A stretch of 64,000 bases of DNA, taken from assembly GCA_009767595.1 (NCBI GenBank), contig VSDK01012717.1:123263-187262 (forward strand), read 5' to 3'. Positions 45,701-56,160 of this stretch are shown in pieces. This DNA comes from Symbiodinium kawagutii (lineage: Eukaryota > Sar > Dinophyceae > Suessiales > Symbiodiniaceae). The translations under genes and the position numbers were made by a program. Every line of letters starts with the position of its first letter. Position 1 is the stretch's first letter. The notes under the pieces were generated by a model that saw only the letters and a program-made list of their open reading frames with translations, had not been told where the DNA came from and searched no databases.

Positions 45701-46559
45701 TCAAGTCATTCAAGGTTGGAACTGATTGAGAGCTTGACAAATAGCAAGCAACAAGTACAGCACCCATGCGCAGCTTTGAACAGCACCCTAAGTAGCCCAA
45801 ACAACAAACGTTGGACAGCACAATGGTTTGCACCAAACCTTCACAGATTGCTTCCTCTGCACCACTATAGGTTGCACCCTGCAGCTACCAATCCGCAATG
45901 CTACAATCCGCAATCCGGGATAAGGATTAAGGATTAGATTTGAAGAGATCAGCCAATAAGAAACCAAGATGTCCGCCACTGGTTATGATTGATGCTTCAT
46001 CTTGGTGGATCCTGACTGGTGAATGCTGGTCAATAGTTTGTTAATGATGGTCAATACCTGTTTTATAGACACTGACAATAGCAAATCATGGCTAATAGTG
46101 GCTAGTCATGAATAGTGGCTAGTCAGGGCAAATAATGGCTAATACTGTACTATAGCAAGTAACGCCAGATCATCGTGAATAACCGCAAATAATTGGCCAT
46201 CGCGCAAGTCGTACCGGTTGATAGTGGTCCATGCCGCTCTCCTTGCGGGAAAATTAACGTGGACTCTGACAAGCTGATCGGATGATGGTGAACGGTTGGC
46301 AGTGGGTGCATCAACAGCTGCTTGAACAAGAATCAACGACCAACAACCGGTTAAACAAGCATGTCTTGGTCAGCACCATCAACAGCTCCTTCAGCCGGCA
46401 TCAACCATCAAGTTGCTGAACAACCCATCAACTGAACAACCGTTCACCATCCAATCACCCATCAACTGAACAACCCCAATCCATCAACAGCTTCAACCAT
46501 CCCTTAACCATCTCAACCATCCCTAAACCCATCAACCAACCCTTACCCCCTGGAAGCTG

Positions 46560-46730
46560 CTTACCTGGCACCACAAGCCGCTGGCTTCACCGGCCTGAAC
46601 TGCTGCTGTCGCTGGTGGGCGGAGATCCGTGGGAGTTGGTGTGCTCGCTCCTTGCCGCAACGAGTTGGTGAGGCGCGTTGAGGTGCAGAAATCACCAGGA
46701 GGCGTCTATGGATGAACCTCGATGGCGTTC
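46560..46730 (-). other. GC-rich island, probable exon of unresolved frame
   Basis: On the minus strand the island ends at a textbook donor, TGGTGCCAG followed by GTAAGCAGC (46569-46577). Three frames are open through most of it; the most GC3-biased contains SEHTNSHGSPPTSDSSSSGR. An acceptor could be the AAG at about 46663. I cannot fix the boundaries. Confidence 0.35.
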
Positions 46731-47459
46731 GGGGTTCACCAGTTCACCAATAGTGATGATTCATATTGATTCATACGGTTTATACTAAATACAGTTGGAA
46801 CAGAAGAAAATGATCGGAACACTTGGTACAGTTGGTACATGTAGTGGTGATTGATGATGGTTTATAGTAGTTACTGCTGCTTAAGAATCATGGTCACTGA
46901 TAATGAATCAAGCATCATTCTGAAACACCAGCATTGACCATCATGAAATAGGCATCATGAACATGGACTAACCATCCACTTGACCCATCATTAACCAAAT
47001 TTGGCGGTCATTAATCACCGTTAACTGCTGTTGTCCACCATTAACATCGATTGACCACAACTCATTAAGCATGACAATTGTCAAGAGCATGGTGCTTCTA
47101 ATGTGGCAATTTCTGTAGCCCAGAATGCTTGCTGAAAGGGCTTTACTTTCAATCAAGTCATCCCAAGATAGGCTACTGCTTCATGGATATTGAAGGATGA
47201 CGCTCACATTGGTGTGTTCGTATCATGTATTCATAGCTACTATATGAAATACACAGACTGCAGAAAATATCGTCAGGTTCATTCTATCACACGGCTGTAT
47301 AGCCTCAATGATGTCTATAGCTTTTGATACGATTTGTAAGCACGTTGGACACAAGACTTGGAGACTTGACTCAGAACATCTGGGAGAAACAAACATGGCA
47401 GTCTGTACTGTCTATTAACATCACAAATAGAATGATTACACATGCCAGTGGTGAGTTCC

Positions 47460-47469
47460 NNNNNNNNNN
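47460..47469. other. Assembly gap (Ns)
   Basis: Ten undetermined bases mark a scaffold join, and the true distance is unknown. The flanking sequence shows no shared overlap. Reading frames across it are meaningless. Confidence 1.
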
Positions 47470-47879
47470 TGCTGAAGATGCCGAAGTTCAACGGAAAAAA
47501 ACAAATTGATGTGACACATGGAACCTGTGCAATCGTTCAAGTAGGCGAGTGACACGGCAAAGTCTCAACTATGAAAATATTGAACTATCCAGACTATCAT
47601 GGGTACCTCAAGACGCCACAACGCAATCAAAACCTGCCGACGTTTGTGTGGACCAAAGCCGGATCCGCCCAAAAGAAAATCCGTCGTTTGGCTGTGTCAA
47701 GATGGTCACCTCCAATACTGGTGGCATAATGGTCCCTGGTCGTCAACACCCGGCTGCAATCTGTGGTTGGAAGTGACTCAGACCCACTCCAAGGTATAAT
47801 CCTTGTTCTACTAAGCAAAAAGTAGATATGATGGACTTCATATCCCGTAGGTGCTTCATTGGATCATGACCCCAACGGA

Positions 47880-48035
47880 TCCAACCCCAGCACCGGCAGC
47901 CCACCACCCGCCCCCCAAGGTCCTTGGAACCAGAGTCACCGAGGTGTTTCCCGAGGTGCTGCTGGATTCATCGGAGATTTCGTTCTGGTTCCTGGTGCCA
48001 CGTTGGAGCTGTCTGGCTGGAATTCTCCTTGTGGG
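47880..48035. other. GC-rich island, probable exon, strand uncertain
   Basis: On the plus strand a frame reading SRGAAGFIGDFVLVPGATLE, then LSGWNSPCG, ends at a strong donor, CTTGTGG followed by GTAAGATT (about 48034). On the minus strand a Ser/Thr-rich frame (NEISDESSSTSGNTSVTLVP) is open through the same bases. The plus donor is the best single signal. Confidence 0.4.
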
Positions 48036-48594
48036 TAAGATTGAAATAGCCAGTGAGCTATAGATCTTCCGCATCTGAAGACCTGGCTATCTACAAGTAC
48101 AATTGGTCTCCATCTATTGGAGATACCCTCTGGTAAACTAAAATAGCAATGAAAAATCCAACATCCTTGGAATGTCATCTGGCAATCTGCATATCCTAAC
48201 ATTTCTGAGCTGCAAGAAGCAAATTAAGAGAGTCAGAGAAGGACGAGGAGGAGCGAGGCAGCGCAGGAGGTCCAAGGTAGGAGTAGGAGAAACAACTCAA
48301 ATAAAATCTGAAAACCCTCGTCTGACAGCTGGGGAAGAAACATAACAAATGCCTTCCTCTCCCCATCACTGCTAGGTACATCAAGCTGTCCATGTAGTTT
48401 GAGTGTCTGTATATGTTGCGCAAAATGTAACACCATTACCAACAGTTGTTGTATGTTACCGTCAGCAAATTAATCAACGCAATTGTCAAAGATTAGCAAC
48501 CCATAGATCACCATAGTGTACCATAGTTACCCCTTACAAATCACGAATCATGAACAAGATTGAACAAGTATGAACAAATATTCACTGGTTGGTG

Positions 48595-48683
48595 GTTTCA
48601 ACCCCTATCAACAATATTAGTCGACCAACCATGTGTTGATGATTACTAGGCAAAATAAACATGTCAATCAAACCACCAGCCAG
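48595..48683. mobile_element. Family C inverted-repeat element (C6) with TTCA duplication
   Basis: It starts CTGGTTGGTGGTTTCAACCC and ends CAATCAAACCACCAGCCAG. TTCA flanks it at 48591-48594 and 48684-48687. This is the only family C copy where I see a clean 4-bp duplication. Confidence 0.75.
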
Positions 48684-48699
48684 TTCACTATTGTGAGGT

Positions 48700-48790
48700 A
48701 CCCCTGGTTCCCCCATCATCAACCTTTGTTTTCCCTTATTATTGTTGGTAAATCCTCCATGAGTTGGTTGTTTAATATTGACCCATAGCC
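48700..48790. mobile_element. Family B element (B8) missing its left end, AGGT duplication
   Basis: The element begins ACCCCTGGTTCCCCCATC, so it lacks the first roughly 20 bp of the family, but ends normally with TTAATATTGACCCATAGCC. AGGT flanks it at 48696-48699 and 48791-48794. It lies 16 bp from element C6. Confidence 0.7.
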
Positions 48791-48934
48791 AGGTCTTTCA
48801 TGATGATAAACAAACCACAGCCGACTACAGCTGTTGGCTTCGTCAAGGCCAACCCGTGGCCTCATCCTGGCTTGCATGTTTCCACGTGCACGTGGACGAC
48901 CGTCTGCCTGACAAGAAAGGTCCGTCACAGTTGG

Positions 48935-49020
48935 ATGATTGGTTGGCTGGGTGGCTGGTTGGCTGGTTGGTTGGTTGCTTGGTTGGTTGGTTGCTTGCTT
49001 GGTTCATTGATCACCATCAA
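48935..49020. repeat. GGTTGGCT / GGTTGCTT tandem repeat
   Basis: Tandem 4-bp GGTT/GGCT words form a run of about 75 bp (TGGCTGGTTGGCTGGTTGG and so on), upstream of the 3' end of the BTB gene. Confidence 0.8.
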
Positions 49021-49160
49021 TAACCTCAGCAATATTAAGAACCAACAACCATCACTAGCTGGTTGGTGGCTTGATGGGCAGCGGAACCCGCACCCACTTG
49101 AGTGGGTGTGTCAGCTGACCTTTCTCGGTCCAAATCCTTCGCCATCCAGAAGGAAAGAAT

Positions 49161-50588
49161 TCACTGAGTGCTGATGGGTCCAAAGATGCTGGAAGACAAG
49201 CGATCCGCCATCTCTGTCAGTGTGGGACCTTCTGGTTTCTTTGGTGCGAAGACTGTCACATTGCTCAACTCCGCTGCATTCTTGGGAAAAGGAATTCTTC
49301 GCCGCCCTTTTTTTTCCAAACGAGGGAAAATACCAAAAGACACTGGATGCTTCAAGTTCGTCAAATTCAGTTCGAAATAAAGGCTTCGGCCTGATTGAAA
49401 CGACACAGGCTCAGATTTGTCCACTGTTTCAAAGTCCACGCTGGAAGTCTGCATATAGGCAACTCCCCAGTTCTGAGACATCGAACCTTCTGGATGGAAG
49501 GTAAGCTGAACAACAACCTTGTCTGGGACCTTTGTCTCTTTTGGCATTGATACTTTCAAACCGCTTGAGACTTTGAGTAGTTTCCAGGGCTGCCAACTCG
49601 CCACCGTCAAGGAGGTTGCTTTTGCACTACTCCCTGCTATCTCTATCTCAACTGCAGGGAAGCTATAACCACCACCAAAAATGATATTGAACATACCTTC
49701 GCGTTTCCGGCGGAACACTTCTGGTAATGCGCGGCCCAGACACAAACAACCTATGACTGCATCACTCTCTTCCCGCGTCAGCCAAGTTCTGACGTTGTCA
49801 AAAAAGAATTCTTTGGTCATTACGGCAAAACACATATGCTTGGAAATCATACGAACTACGCTTTCCCTTTGTGCCAGCTCATGGCTACCCAAGCCGCCCT
49901 CCAGCTCTGAGTCGTTTCTGGCACGTTTTGTGCATTTCTCAAGGGCAGCGGCAGCTTCTCCAAAAGGGCCCAGGAGCTCTGGTTTTCGTACAGCAAGAGC
50001 TGACCATTCCAACAGAGTCTTCCAAAGTGAGGATTCATCGCCAATGTCAACAGTATCTTGCTGGATCAAGGCATGAATGATGGACCCGTGTGCTTCGCGC
50101 AGCGTGGATGATTGAACTCTCTGGAGCATAATCTGTTTGCAAAAACTCAGGACAATATGTGCGGGGAGGGTGTACGACATTTTGAGCGCGGCCGTCATAG
50201 CCCTCAACTGAAGTCCCATGTCAAGCGTCTCCAAGTACTGCAAACAGTAGCTACCGAGCCCCTCTATCAAGTAGAGCTTGGCAGCTTGGAGTGTAGAGAT
50301 TGCACTTTCAGGGCTGAGCTTTGGATCCAGATTGTGCGAAGTCCTCAGCAGGACATCGAAGGCTTCCTCATTGATGTCCGGCAGCGTGATCTCTCGTGTG
50401 GTGGCTTCCTTGAAGTCACCGTACAGGGCTGCGCAAAGGGGTTCAGAAAGGGCAGCAAGATGAGCTCGAATGAAGGGTTTCCTCCGGCCTTCCGGTCCCA
50501 AAATTGCCACGGCATCGCAGAACTTCTCTTCGGAAATCAGACGCTCACACAATCGCTGTTGAACTTTCTTGAAATCCTCTTCAGACAT
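49161..50588 (-). CDS. BTB/POZ domain protein with BACK-like region
   Basis: This single open frame encodes 475 residues from the ATG at 50588; the frame extends 13 codons upstream without another ATG. Residues about 20-122 match the BTB/POZ pattern: FCDAVAILG, then RKPFIRAHLAALSEPLCAAL, EITLPDINEEAFDVLLRTS and LQAAKLYLIEGLGSYCLQYL. Residues about 125-290 are helical and resemble the BACK region that follows BTB in cullin-3 adaptors. The C-terminal 150 residues are beta-rich (VVVQLTFHPEGS, SLYFELNLTNLKHPVSFGIF). Such proteins typically dimerise and recruit substrates to CUL3 ubiquitin ligases; that role here is inferred from the family. It has no introns, unlike its neighbours. The sequence GTTCCTGCCCCCAG ends two bases before the ATG. 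Confidence 0.85.
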   Translation of the reverse strand: MSEEDFKKVQQRLCERLISEEKFCDAVAILGPEGRRKPFIRAHLAALSEPLCAALYGDFKEATTREITLPDINEEAFDVLLRTSHNLDPKLSPESAISTLQAAKLYLIEGLGSYCLQYLETLDMGLQLRAMTAALKMSYTLPAHIVLSFCKQIMLQRVQSSTLREAHGSIIHALIQQDTVDIGDESSLWKTLLEWSALAVRKPELLGPFGEAAAALEKCTKRARNDSELEGGLGSHELAQRESVVRMISKHMCFAVMTKEFFFDNVRTWLTREESDAVIGCLCLGRALPEVFRRKREGMFNIIFGGGYSFPAVEIEIAGSSAKATSLTVASWQPWKLLKVSSGLKVSMPKETKVPDKVVVQLTFHPEGSMSQNWGVAYMQTSSVDFETVDKSEPVSFQSGRSLYFELNLTNLKHPVSFGIFPRLEKKGRRRIPFPKNAAELSNVTVFAPKKPEGPTLTEMADRLSSSIFGPISTQ

Positions 50589-50604
50589 GGCTGGGGGCAG
50601 GAAC
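50589..50604 (-). promoter_or_regulatory. Possible splice or spliced-leader acceptor before the BTB gene
   Basis: On the minus strand CCAGTTCCTGCCCCCAG is a pyrimidine-rich tract ending in AG, two bases before the ATG. In dinoflagellates such a site could accept the trans-spliced leader; it could equally be a cis acceptor following an upstream 5' exon. Confidence 0.4.
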
Positions 50605-51408
50605 TGGCGGGCACGACTATAAGACAACCCAATTGCATAAGATGTGGTTCTACCAAGGGTGCCCTACATCGTTTGCTGCATGGGACACCGCCAAACAATG
50701 GCAAGAAACCACATTGACAAAGCGTGGATGCAGTACATTTCAATCGCTGCGTTCCCTTTCTACCTTTCAAATGCCTATGCAATATCTTGTTTCGATTGAG
50801 GATTTGTTTTAACCTAACGGCATGTCAAGCATCACTTACTATTTGCGTAAGAAAACTTGAAACGGCAAATTCGAGCATCACCCCGTTTCAAGCAGTGACA
50901 GCAGCTGCGGGACCTAAATGAACATCAACATGTGCAAGCAAACTTCCCATAGTTTCAACAAGGCAGCTACTGTAGCCTGTATACCTGTATACCACTCATC
51001 TCCACCATTCCCGGCACTGCCAATGAAAAGCTGTTGATGGATGCCTATGTTCACTATTATTCAAGAGATCCATGTCAGCTTGTTACAGTATCCCCACTGT
51101 TTTCCCAACTTGCAAATTAGAAAGCTAGCTGCTCCTTGACCAATGCAGTATTTGGTAGGGGGCCATGACTTTGTGCTTTGTTGTGCATGAAACATTTGCA
51201 GATGTGTAAGTATCGAAATGAATACCGTATATGTTTGTTCAGCCTATCTTGTTGCTTTATAGCTATTAGCCAATTAAGTGCTGGTAGTATCCTCGTTTCT
51301 TGAATAACAATTAGCTTCAGATGTCATACCCACCTCCAGCTACTTGAGGTTTAAGCGCCCCCAAATATGTACACCCTTGGAAAGTAGACCTTACTCTTGT
51401 GTACTCAC

Positions 51409-51636
51409 AGATCCGCACCATGAAAGAGGGCACATACAGGTGAGCGAATTCCAAAACTGCTTGTAGTTTGGTTCTTCTGCTTCATTAATCTTGGGTTTCC
51501 AAGCTGGAGCACCCCAAACGTTGGAGCTTCTGGACTGTATGAGATTCAAAATGAAATGATCATATTGCAACTTGAGGTTGGTCGCCATCTGGCCACGCCC
51601 AAGGGAATTGAGGATGCCCATCTTGGCCCGGAAGTA
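51409..51636 (-). CDS. Candidate exon (228 bp), minus strand
   Basis: A long T-rich tract (ATGTTTTTTTCGGGTTTTTG) leads to an acceptor CCTGCTAAG, and the exon ends at a strong donor, GGATCT followed by GTGAGTAC. The 76 codons begin YFRAKMGILNSLGRGQMATN and include KLQYDHFILNLIQSRSSNVW and APAWKPKINEAEEPNYKQFW. The frame also stays open through the pyrimidine tract, so an earlier start is possible. Phase 0 at the 5' end fits 52370-52479. No family is recognised. Confidence 0.6.
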
Positions 51637-52369
51637 CTTAGCAGGGTCAAAAACCCGAAAAAAACATGTGAGAAGTTTCAATGTCATGCAAGAGGATGGG
51701 CAAGAGGATGGGCTCTACTTTCTACGGAGTCGGTTGGTAGATATTTGCAACTCGTGTTTGGGACAAGCACAATTCCAGCCACGACAGAACCCCCTGTTGA
51801 CGGCGCCAATGCACCAGGGCTGGCTGGGCTCCTACAGTAGATTTTCTCAGGCTCAGGATCAACCTTCTTGGGGTGCTACTGATCACTTGCGTGATTCATG
51901 GCTTCGTCACACAACTACATCGTCATCCTCATCCTCCTCATCATTAACCACTATAGACAGTCCCTAGTACTGTTGGTTCGTATCCCCCAATACTTAACTA
52001 TTAAGCATCCATTGATTGCTCGTCACCATCATTCCACCGAACTCTGGTCGCACCTCATGCCGAGGCGAGTTCCCTGATCCACCTGAGAACGGCCCGTTGC
52101 CAGAAACGTCAGGGAGTGGTACAGGCTATGCACTTGGGCATAGGTATGTCCAAACCTGACATATCTGCACCCCAGATGCATCTGCAGATATTTCTACCAG
52201 GATCTATCCAAATGAGTTTGTTCAGAATATCTGGTAGATCACGGGAGTTGGACTCGTTTGACATATACCCATTATTGGCTGTTGACCTGCCAATCTAAAA
52301 CATACCATACCCTCAGGATTACCAGGCGTTTACCGAGCATTTGGACGCGAGCATTTGGAAATGTACTAC

Positions 52370-52479
52370 TGGGCAAAAGCCCATTATGATCTCAATGCTG
52401 GGTTGGTCATCTTTCTGGGCACGAACAATCTCTCTGATTTTGAACCAATAGTACCTCCAGTGGGGAAACCATCTGCATC
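52370..52479 (-). CDS. Candidate aromatic-rich exon (110 bp), minus strand
   Basis: The acceptor GGGGAAGCTAG and the donor TTTTGCCCA followed by GTAGTA bound 36 codons: CRWFPHWRYYWFKIREIVRA, then QKDDQPSIEIIMGFCP. It has two leading bases and none trailing, in phase with 51409-51636. About 200 bp upstream an ATG-initiated frame (MAIHLLDFWAIIREHPPFAI..., 52676-52759) may be another exon of the same gene. Confidence 0.5.
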
Positions 52480-53007
52480 CTAGCTTCCCCTTTGTCTGTA
52501 TACTAACTGTCCAGCACAACTAAAGGAGATTGGTAGTGATGGTGATCCTATTTGTGGATCACACATCAGGCGACACTATTTGTTTGGGGGCTGAAGCCTT
52601 ATGAGCAATTTGCAACAACTACCAGCCAGAACATACATCATCCCTGCTACCTTAGATCTTTCTCTAGTACTACACAATCCCCACAGCGTATCTAACACAA
52701 ATGGCAAAAGGTGGATGCTCCCGAATGATCGCCCAAAAATCCAGTAGATGAATTGCCATGAAGATATGTGCATTTCCAAATTAAGGCTCCTCTATGATAA
52801 AGAACAACTGCCAATGAAATGGGGATGGATCATTTCGACAATCATCTTGATAACTCAACATTGGAACATAGGCTGTAGATGGCTGTAGGCTCGTTCCCTC
52901 CTGACCCAGTCCCCCTTCTTGTGTCACACGTTGGACTTGCACGCAGCCCCAGATCCTCAGGGCGTCGCTGTCATTGCTGGATTGACCGCTGGCATTGCCA
53001 CTTGTAC

Positions 53008-53081
53008 TTCCACCGTTTCCTCGGCGGGTCTGGGCGCAGCGGCCGGGGGATGGAGCTCAATCTTGGGGTTTGGGGGGGCTT
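53008..53081 (-). CDS. Candidate Pro/Ala-rich exon (74 bp), minus strand
   Basis: The acceptor TTGGGTTTTAG and the donor ACGGTGGAA followed by GTACAAGTG bound the frame APPNPKIELHPPAAAPRPAE, then ETVE. Two leading bases fit the single trailing base of 54588-54639. A plus-strand frame (GVAVIAGLTAGIATCTSTVS) is also open here. The Pro/Ala composition suggests a linker. Confidence 0.4.
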
Positions 53082-54226
53082 CTAAAACCCAAGCTTCGCA
53101 GCATGATCCTTAGGGCTCTGAATCAACTTTACAAAATTGACCTTAAGTTGAATGACTGCAAAGACATGCTCTTGTATAAACCATTGAGCCTCACCAAATT
53201 GACGATTTCCTCAATCCTACGGCTCCATTTGAGTGGCTACTGGCACCCCTTTGCGAACCATCTTCAGCCAACCATCGGGAGAGCCATGCCCAACGGCCAG
53301 CCAAGCAGGCCGTTGCTGTGGTCTCAACCAGTGGGAACCCACTTCTGCCGATCAGCTTCCATGAGACTGACCACAGCTAGTGAACACTGAAACTGGAACG
53401 GAGGTGCCATGTGAAACGGCAAATAGAGAGATCAATCGTCTATGGATCATGACGTTTTTGAAGCTACAGAATAGCATGGCAACGGGTATAGCAACACCAT
53501 CAACATGTTTGTATAATCTGTCTGAAAGTAGGTACGGTACCTGCAACTCAAGCACCATCCATCGAACTAGGCCTTTGTCTGCCTAGGCCTGAGCTTCAAT
53601 TGAACCAAAGGTACCAGGCCTACTTGTAGATACCAGTGGTACCATCTTAATGAAACCAGGGGTACCAGGTGTTGATGTCCACTGGAGATGGAACGTGATT
53701 GGGTGGCAGAATGGCAGCGTGGTAGCGGAATCCCTAGTTTTAAAAAGCAAGACATGGTAATACTGCTTGCATCAGCCACTTGCTAACAACGAACTTTCCT
53801 GTTGTTCCAATCTTTGAATATAAAGATAAGTGAATCAGGGTTCTTGTTGTGTAAATATTCATAGTTGCTGGGTACAGTCATATGAGGGTGTCCATCAGTG
53901 AGCATACCCCTGGGCTCTGGACCTTCCGAACACAAACATGTCAAATGTGTCATAAGGAAACAAACAAATTGGAAGGTATACCAGTTTAGAGATGCTCACA
54001 TTGATAAAAAATAATATGCTACACCCCCAACAGTAAACGTGGTTGAAACGTGCTTCAGACTTTTCCGTGGTATTTGGATCGTCGCCGTTGTGCAATTCTT
54101 ATTTTGTTGTTTCTTCCGTTAATCAAAACTCGTTACAAGCATGTGATCGGTCCTTGACATTCTGGTCATTCCACTCACACTCGAAAGTGTTGTGCTTTTT
54201 TCGATGGTTCGTACTACATAGATGAG

Positions 54227-54316
54227 GGTTTCGCGGTCCCCCCAAATCATCCAATATGAGCCATTTGTACTAGTAAACTAATCATTTTGGGGGTTCCCCT
54301 ATTTTGAGAAAACACC
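54227..54316. mobile_element. Family A inverted-repeat element (A11), left end decayed
   Basis: The left end GGGTTTCGCGGTCCCCCCAA is shortened. The right end CCCCTATTTTGAGAAAACACC is intact, and the core AAATCATCCAATATGAGCC matches A7. It is 42 bp from element C7. Confidence 0.65.
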
Positions 54317-54357
54317 AAATAATATATAGCCGAGGCTCAAAAATGATAAATCCCAAA

Positions 54358-54458
54358 CTGGTTGGTGGTTTCAACAATTAGCAAAAAATCATAGTCAACC
54401 AAACATTTGTTAATAACTACTCGAGAAAATAAGAAATGTTGCAAACCACCAACCCGGT
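54358..54458. mobile_element. Family C inverted-repeat element (C7)
   Basis: It starts CTGGTTGGTGGTTTCAACAA and ends TTGCAAACCACCAACCCGG. The interior GTCAACCAAACATTTGTTAA matches C5. No clear duplication is seen. Confidence 0.7.
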
Positions 54459-54587
54459 AGCTGTTTAACCACTCTTGTTGTTTATTATCCCCTATGATTG
54501 ACCACCATTAATGCTTATATATAACCCCTAAAGTAGTCATCAACATAGCCTAGCTGACACGTTTGGCCATCTCTGCTCAGGCTCCAC

Positions 54588-54639
54588 TGGTACTGCCACC
54601 ATTGCCCGTTGCAGTACTTCCACCGGTGCCATGCGACTC
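54588..54639 (-). CDS. Candidate Gly/Ser/Thr-rich exon (52 bp), minus strand
   Basis: The pyrimidine-rich acceptor CAGCCTGGTGTGCTCGCAG precedes seventeen codons, ESHGTGGSTATGNGGST, and a donor GTACCA followed by GTGGAG. It looks like part of a flexible linker and joins 53008-53081 in phase. Confidence 0.45.
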
Positions 54640-54699
54640 CTGCGAGCACACCAGGCTGAGGGTAACGTCAAAGGTCAAGGAACTATGCTAATGGTAATC

Positions 54700-54800
54700 C
54701 AGGATTAATAAAGCCCTGGTTGATTAATGGGGGGTACCCACCAAAAGTTTTCGTCTCCTATTAAAGTGGTACCCCCCCTAATCAATAGACCTGGGTATTT
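54700..54800. repeat. Family E inverted repeat around GGGGGGTACCC
   Basis: AGGATTAATAAAGCCCTGGT, TTGATTAATGGGGGGTACCC, and then the partner GGTACCCCCCCTAATCAATA form an inverted arrangement of about 95 bp. The words are shared with 6812-6960 and 11105-11465. Confidence 0.5.
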
Positions 54801-54839
54801 TTGATCCGGGGTCAACATTAATACCCAACTACTAGGGGC

Positions 54840-56100
54840 AAGGTGAAATGTGATCCGCCCATTTTAAACAACTTCGTGTGTATGACACGTTCGTTTTTTA
54901 GCTATTTTGTGTAATTGCATTCAAAGGGAATCAATTAGCGGATAGCAGCCAACTCTAGAAATTCTAGGTGGCTCTGGGAATTCATGGTCTGATGTATAGC
55001 TAGAAGCATCTGTACGTACCTATACTACATGTGTACATATGTTGTGCCAATACTCATCACCTGTTCCGTCTCTCTTCTGGCAACATTGTTTTGTTTCAGG
55101 GAGTCGCGGATAAAATATCGGGAATCAACCGGGTTAAGTGTGACATTTTCCAGGTGCTTGATGTACACTGCCAAAAAAAGGTACTCCAAGCACAAACCGT
55201 GCTGATCATGTCGTGTTCAAAACATCCGTTTTCAAAGGCACCTGCTGGCATCAACCTCTCCAAAACATGTGTACTTTCAACAGCAAATAGTCCCAGCTTG
55301 TGATGGTTTGACACCTGACGGTATCCATCTGAGAAGGTTCACCCAGCCCAGCGCAGCTGAGCCTGGTTAGAACTCTTCTGTCTGTCTGGAAGCGACGATA
55401 AAGAGTACAAATCAATTTGGGAATCCTGGCGAGCAAAGGCACAGACCCACAGGTCGGCAAAGTACTACAGTAGATGCGTTGCAATTGTGAAAGGCATGGC
55501 AGGCATTATTTTCTGCTATTATGATCTCTGCTATGACATTCAGTATTGCTATGGCCATTAAATTGTCATGTCTCAATGCTCAACTAAATTTCCTAAAAGT
55601 TGTCCGCCCCAAAGGTTGAGGTTATTGGTTGATAATGGTCAACAATGGTTTGAAAACACACTGGTGAAAAACATGAGGGAGGAGAAGGTTCAATCAACAT
55701 CCATTCGCGATAATACTTCACCACTCTGACCCATTCGTCCGTTTGAGTGCCATTACCATCCATCGTTGAGCATCATAGAAGCACCAATAAAGCATCATCA
55801 ATGATGGTTTATGATGCATAATGATGGTTTAAACGATCAATATCAGCCATCAACAAAGCACCATTATGTAATCAATCTTGAATGTTTGTTATTCAACCTA
55901 CTCCCTATTGGTCAGAATCCATCAACTGAGCATATTACTAATCACCAAGCATCAGCTACGCATCAGCTCAAACAAAAAAACAATCATTTCAGCGTTATTC
56001 ATCATTGAACATCAAATATCAAAGCCAATCACCATGACAATAACAATCATGAAGCATCGATCATAACCATCCACCATTACCAATCATGAAGCAGTGATCA
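54840..56100. other. Interval without a supported gene
   Basis: The sequence is moderately complex to 55500, with a plus frame at 55031-55303 and minus frames at 55096-55484 that lack good splice pairs. From 55700 it becomes ATCATCAACCATC-type low-complexity DNA. Confidence 0.35.
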
Positions 56101-56105
56101 TAACC

Positions 56106-56106
<1 letters not shown>

Positions 56107-56158
<52 letters not shown>

Positions 56159-56160
56159 CC
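56107..56160. repeat. (CAA)n microsatellite
   Basis: Eighteen nearly perfect CAA units precede CCCATTGAACC. Confidence 0.95.

Noticed and set aside
45156..45937. A 189-codon plus-strand frame and several minus frames with repeated WFRARNHS-like or LRSGPQIAGSP-like segments
   Set aside because: Repetition follows from the triplicated 110-bp DNA unit, and no frame is preferred.
50600..50760. A relict dinoflagellate spliced-leader sequence upstream of the BTB gene
   Set aside because: I looked for the conserved CCATTTTGGCTCAAG-like core here and elsewhere in the window and did not find it.
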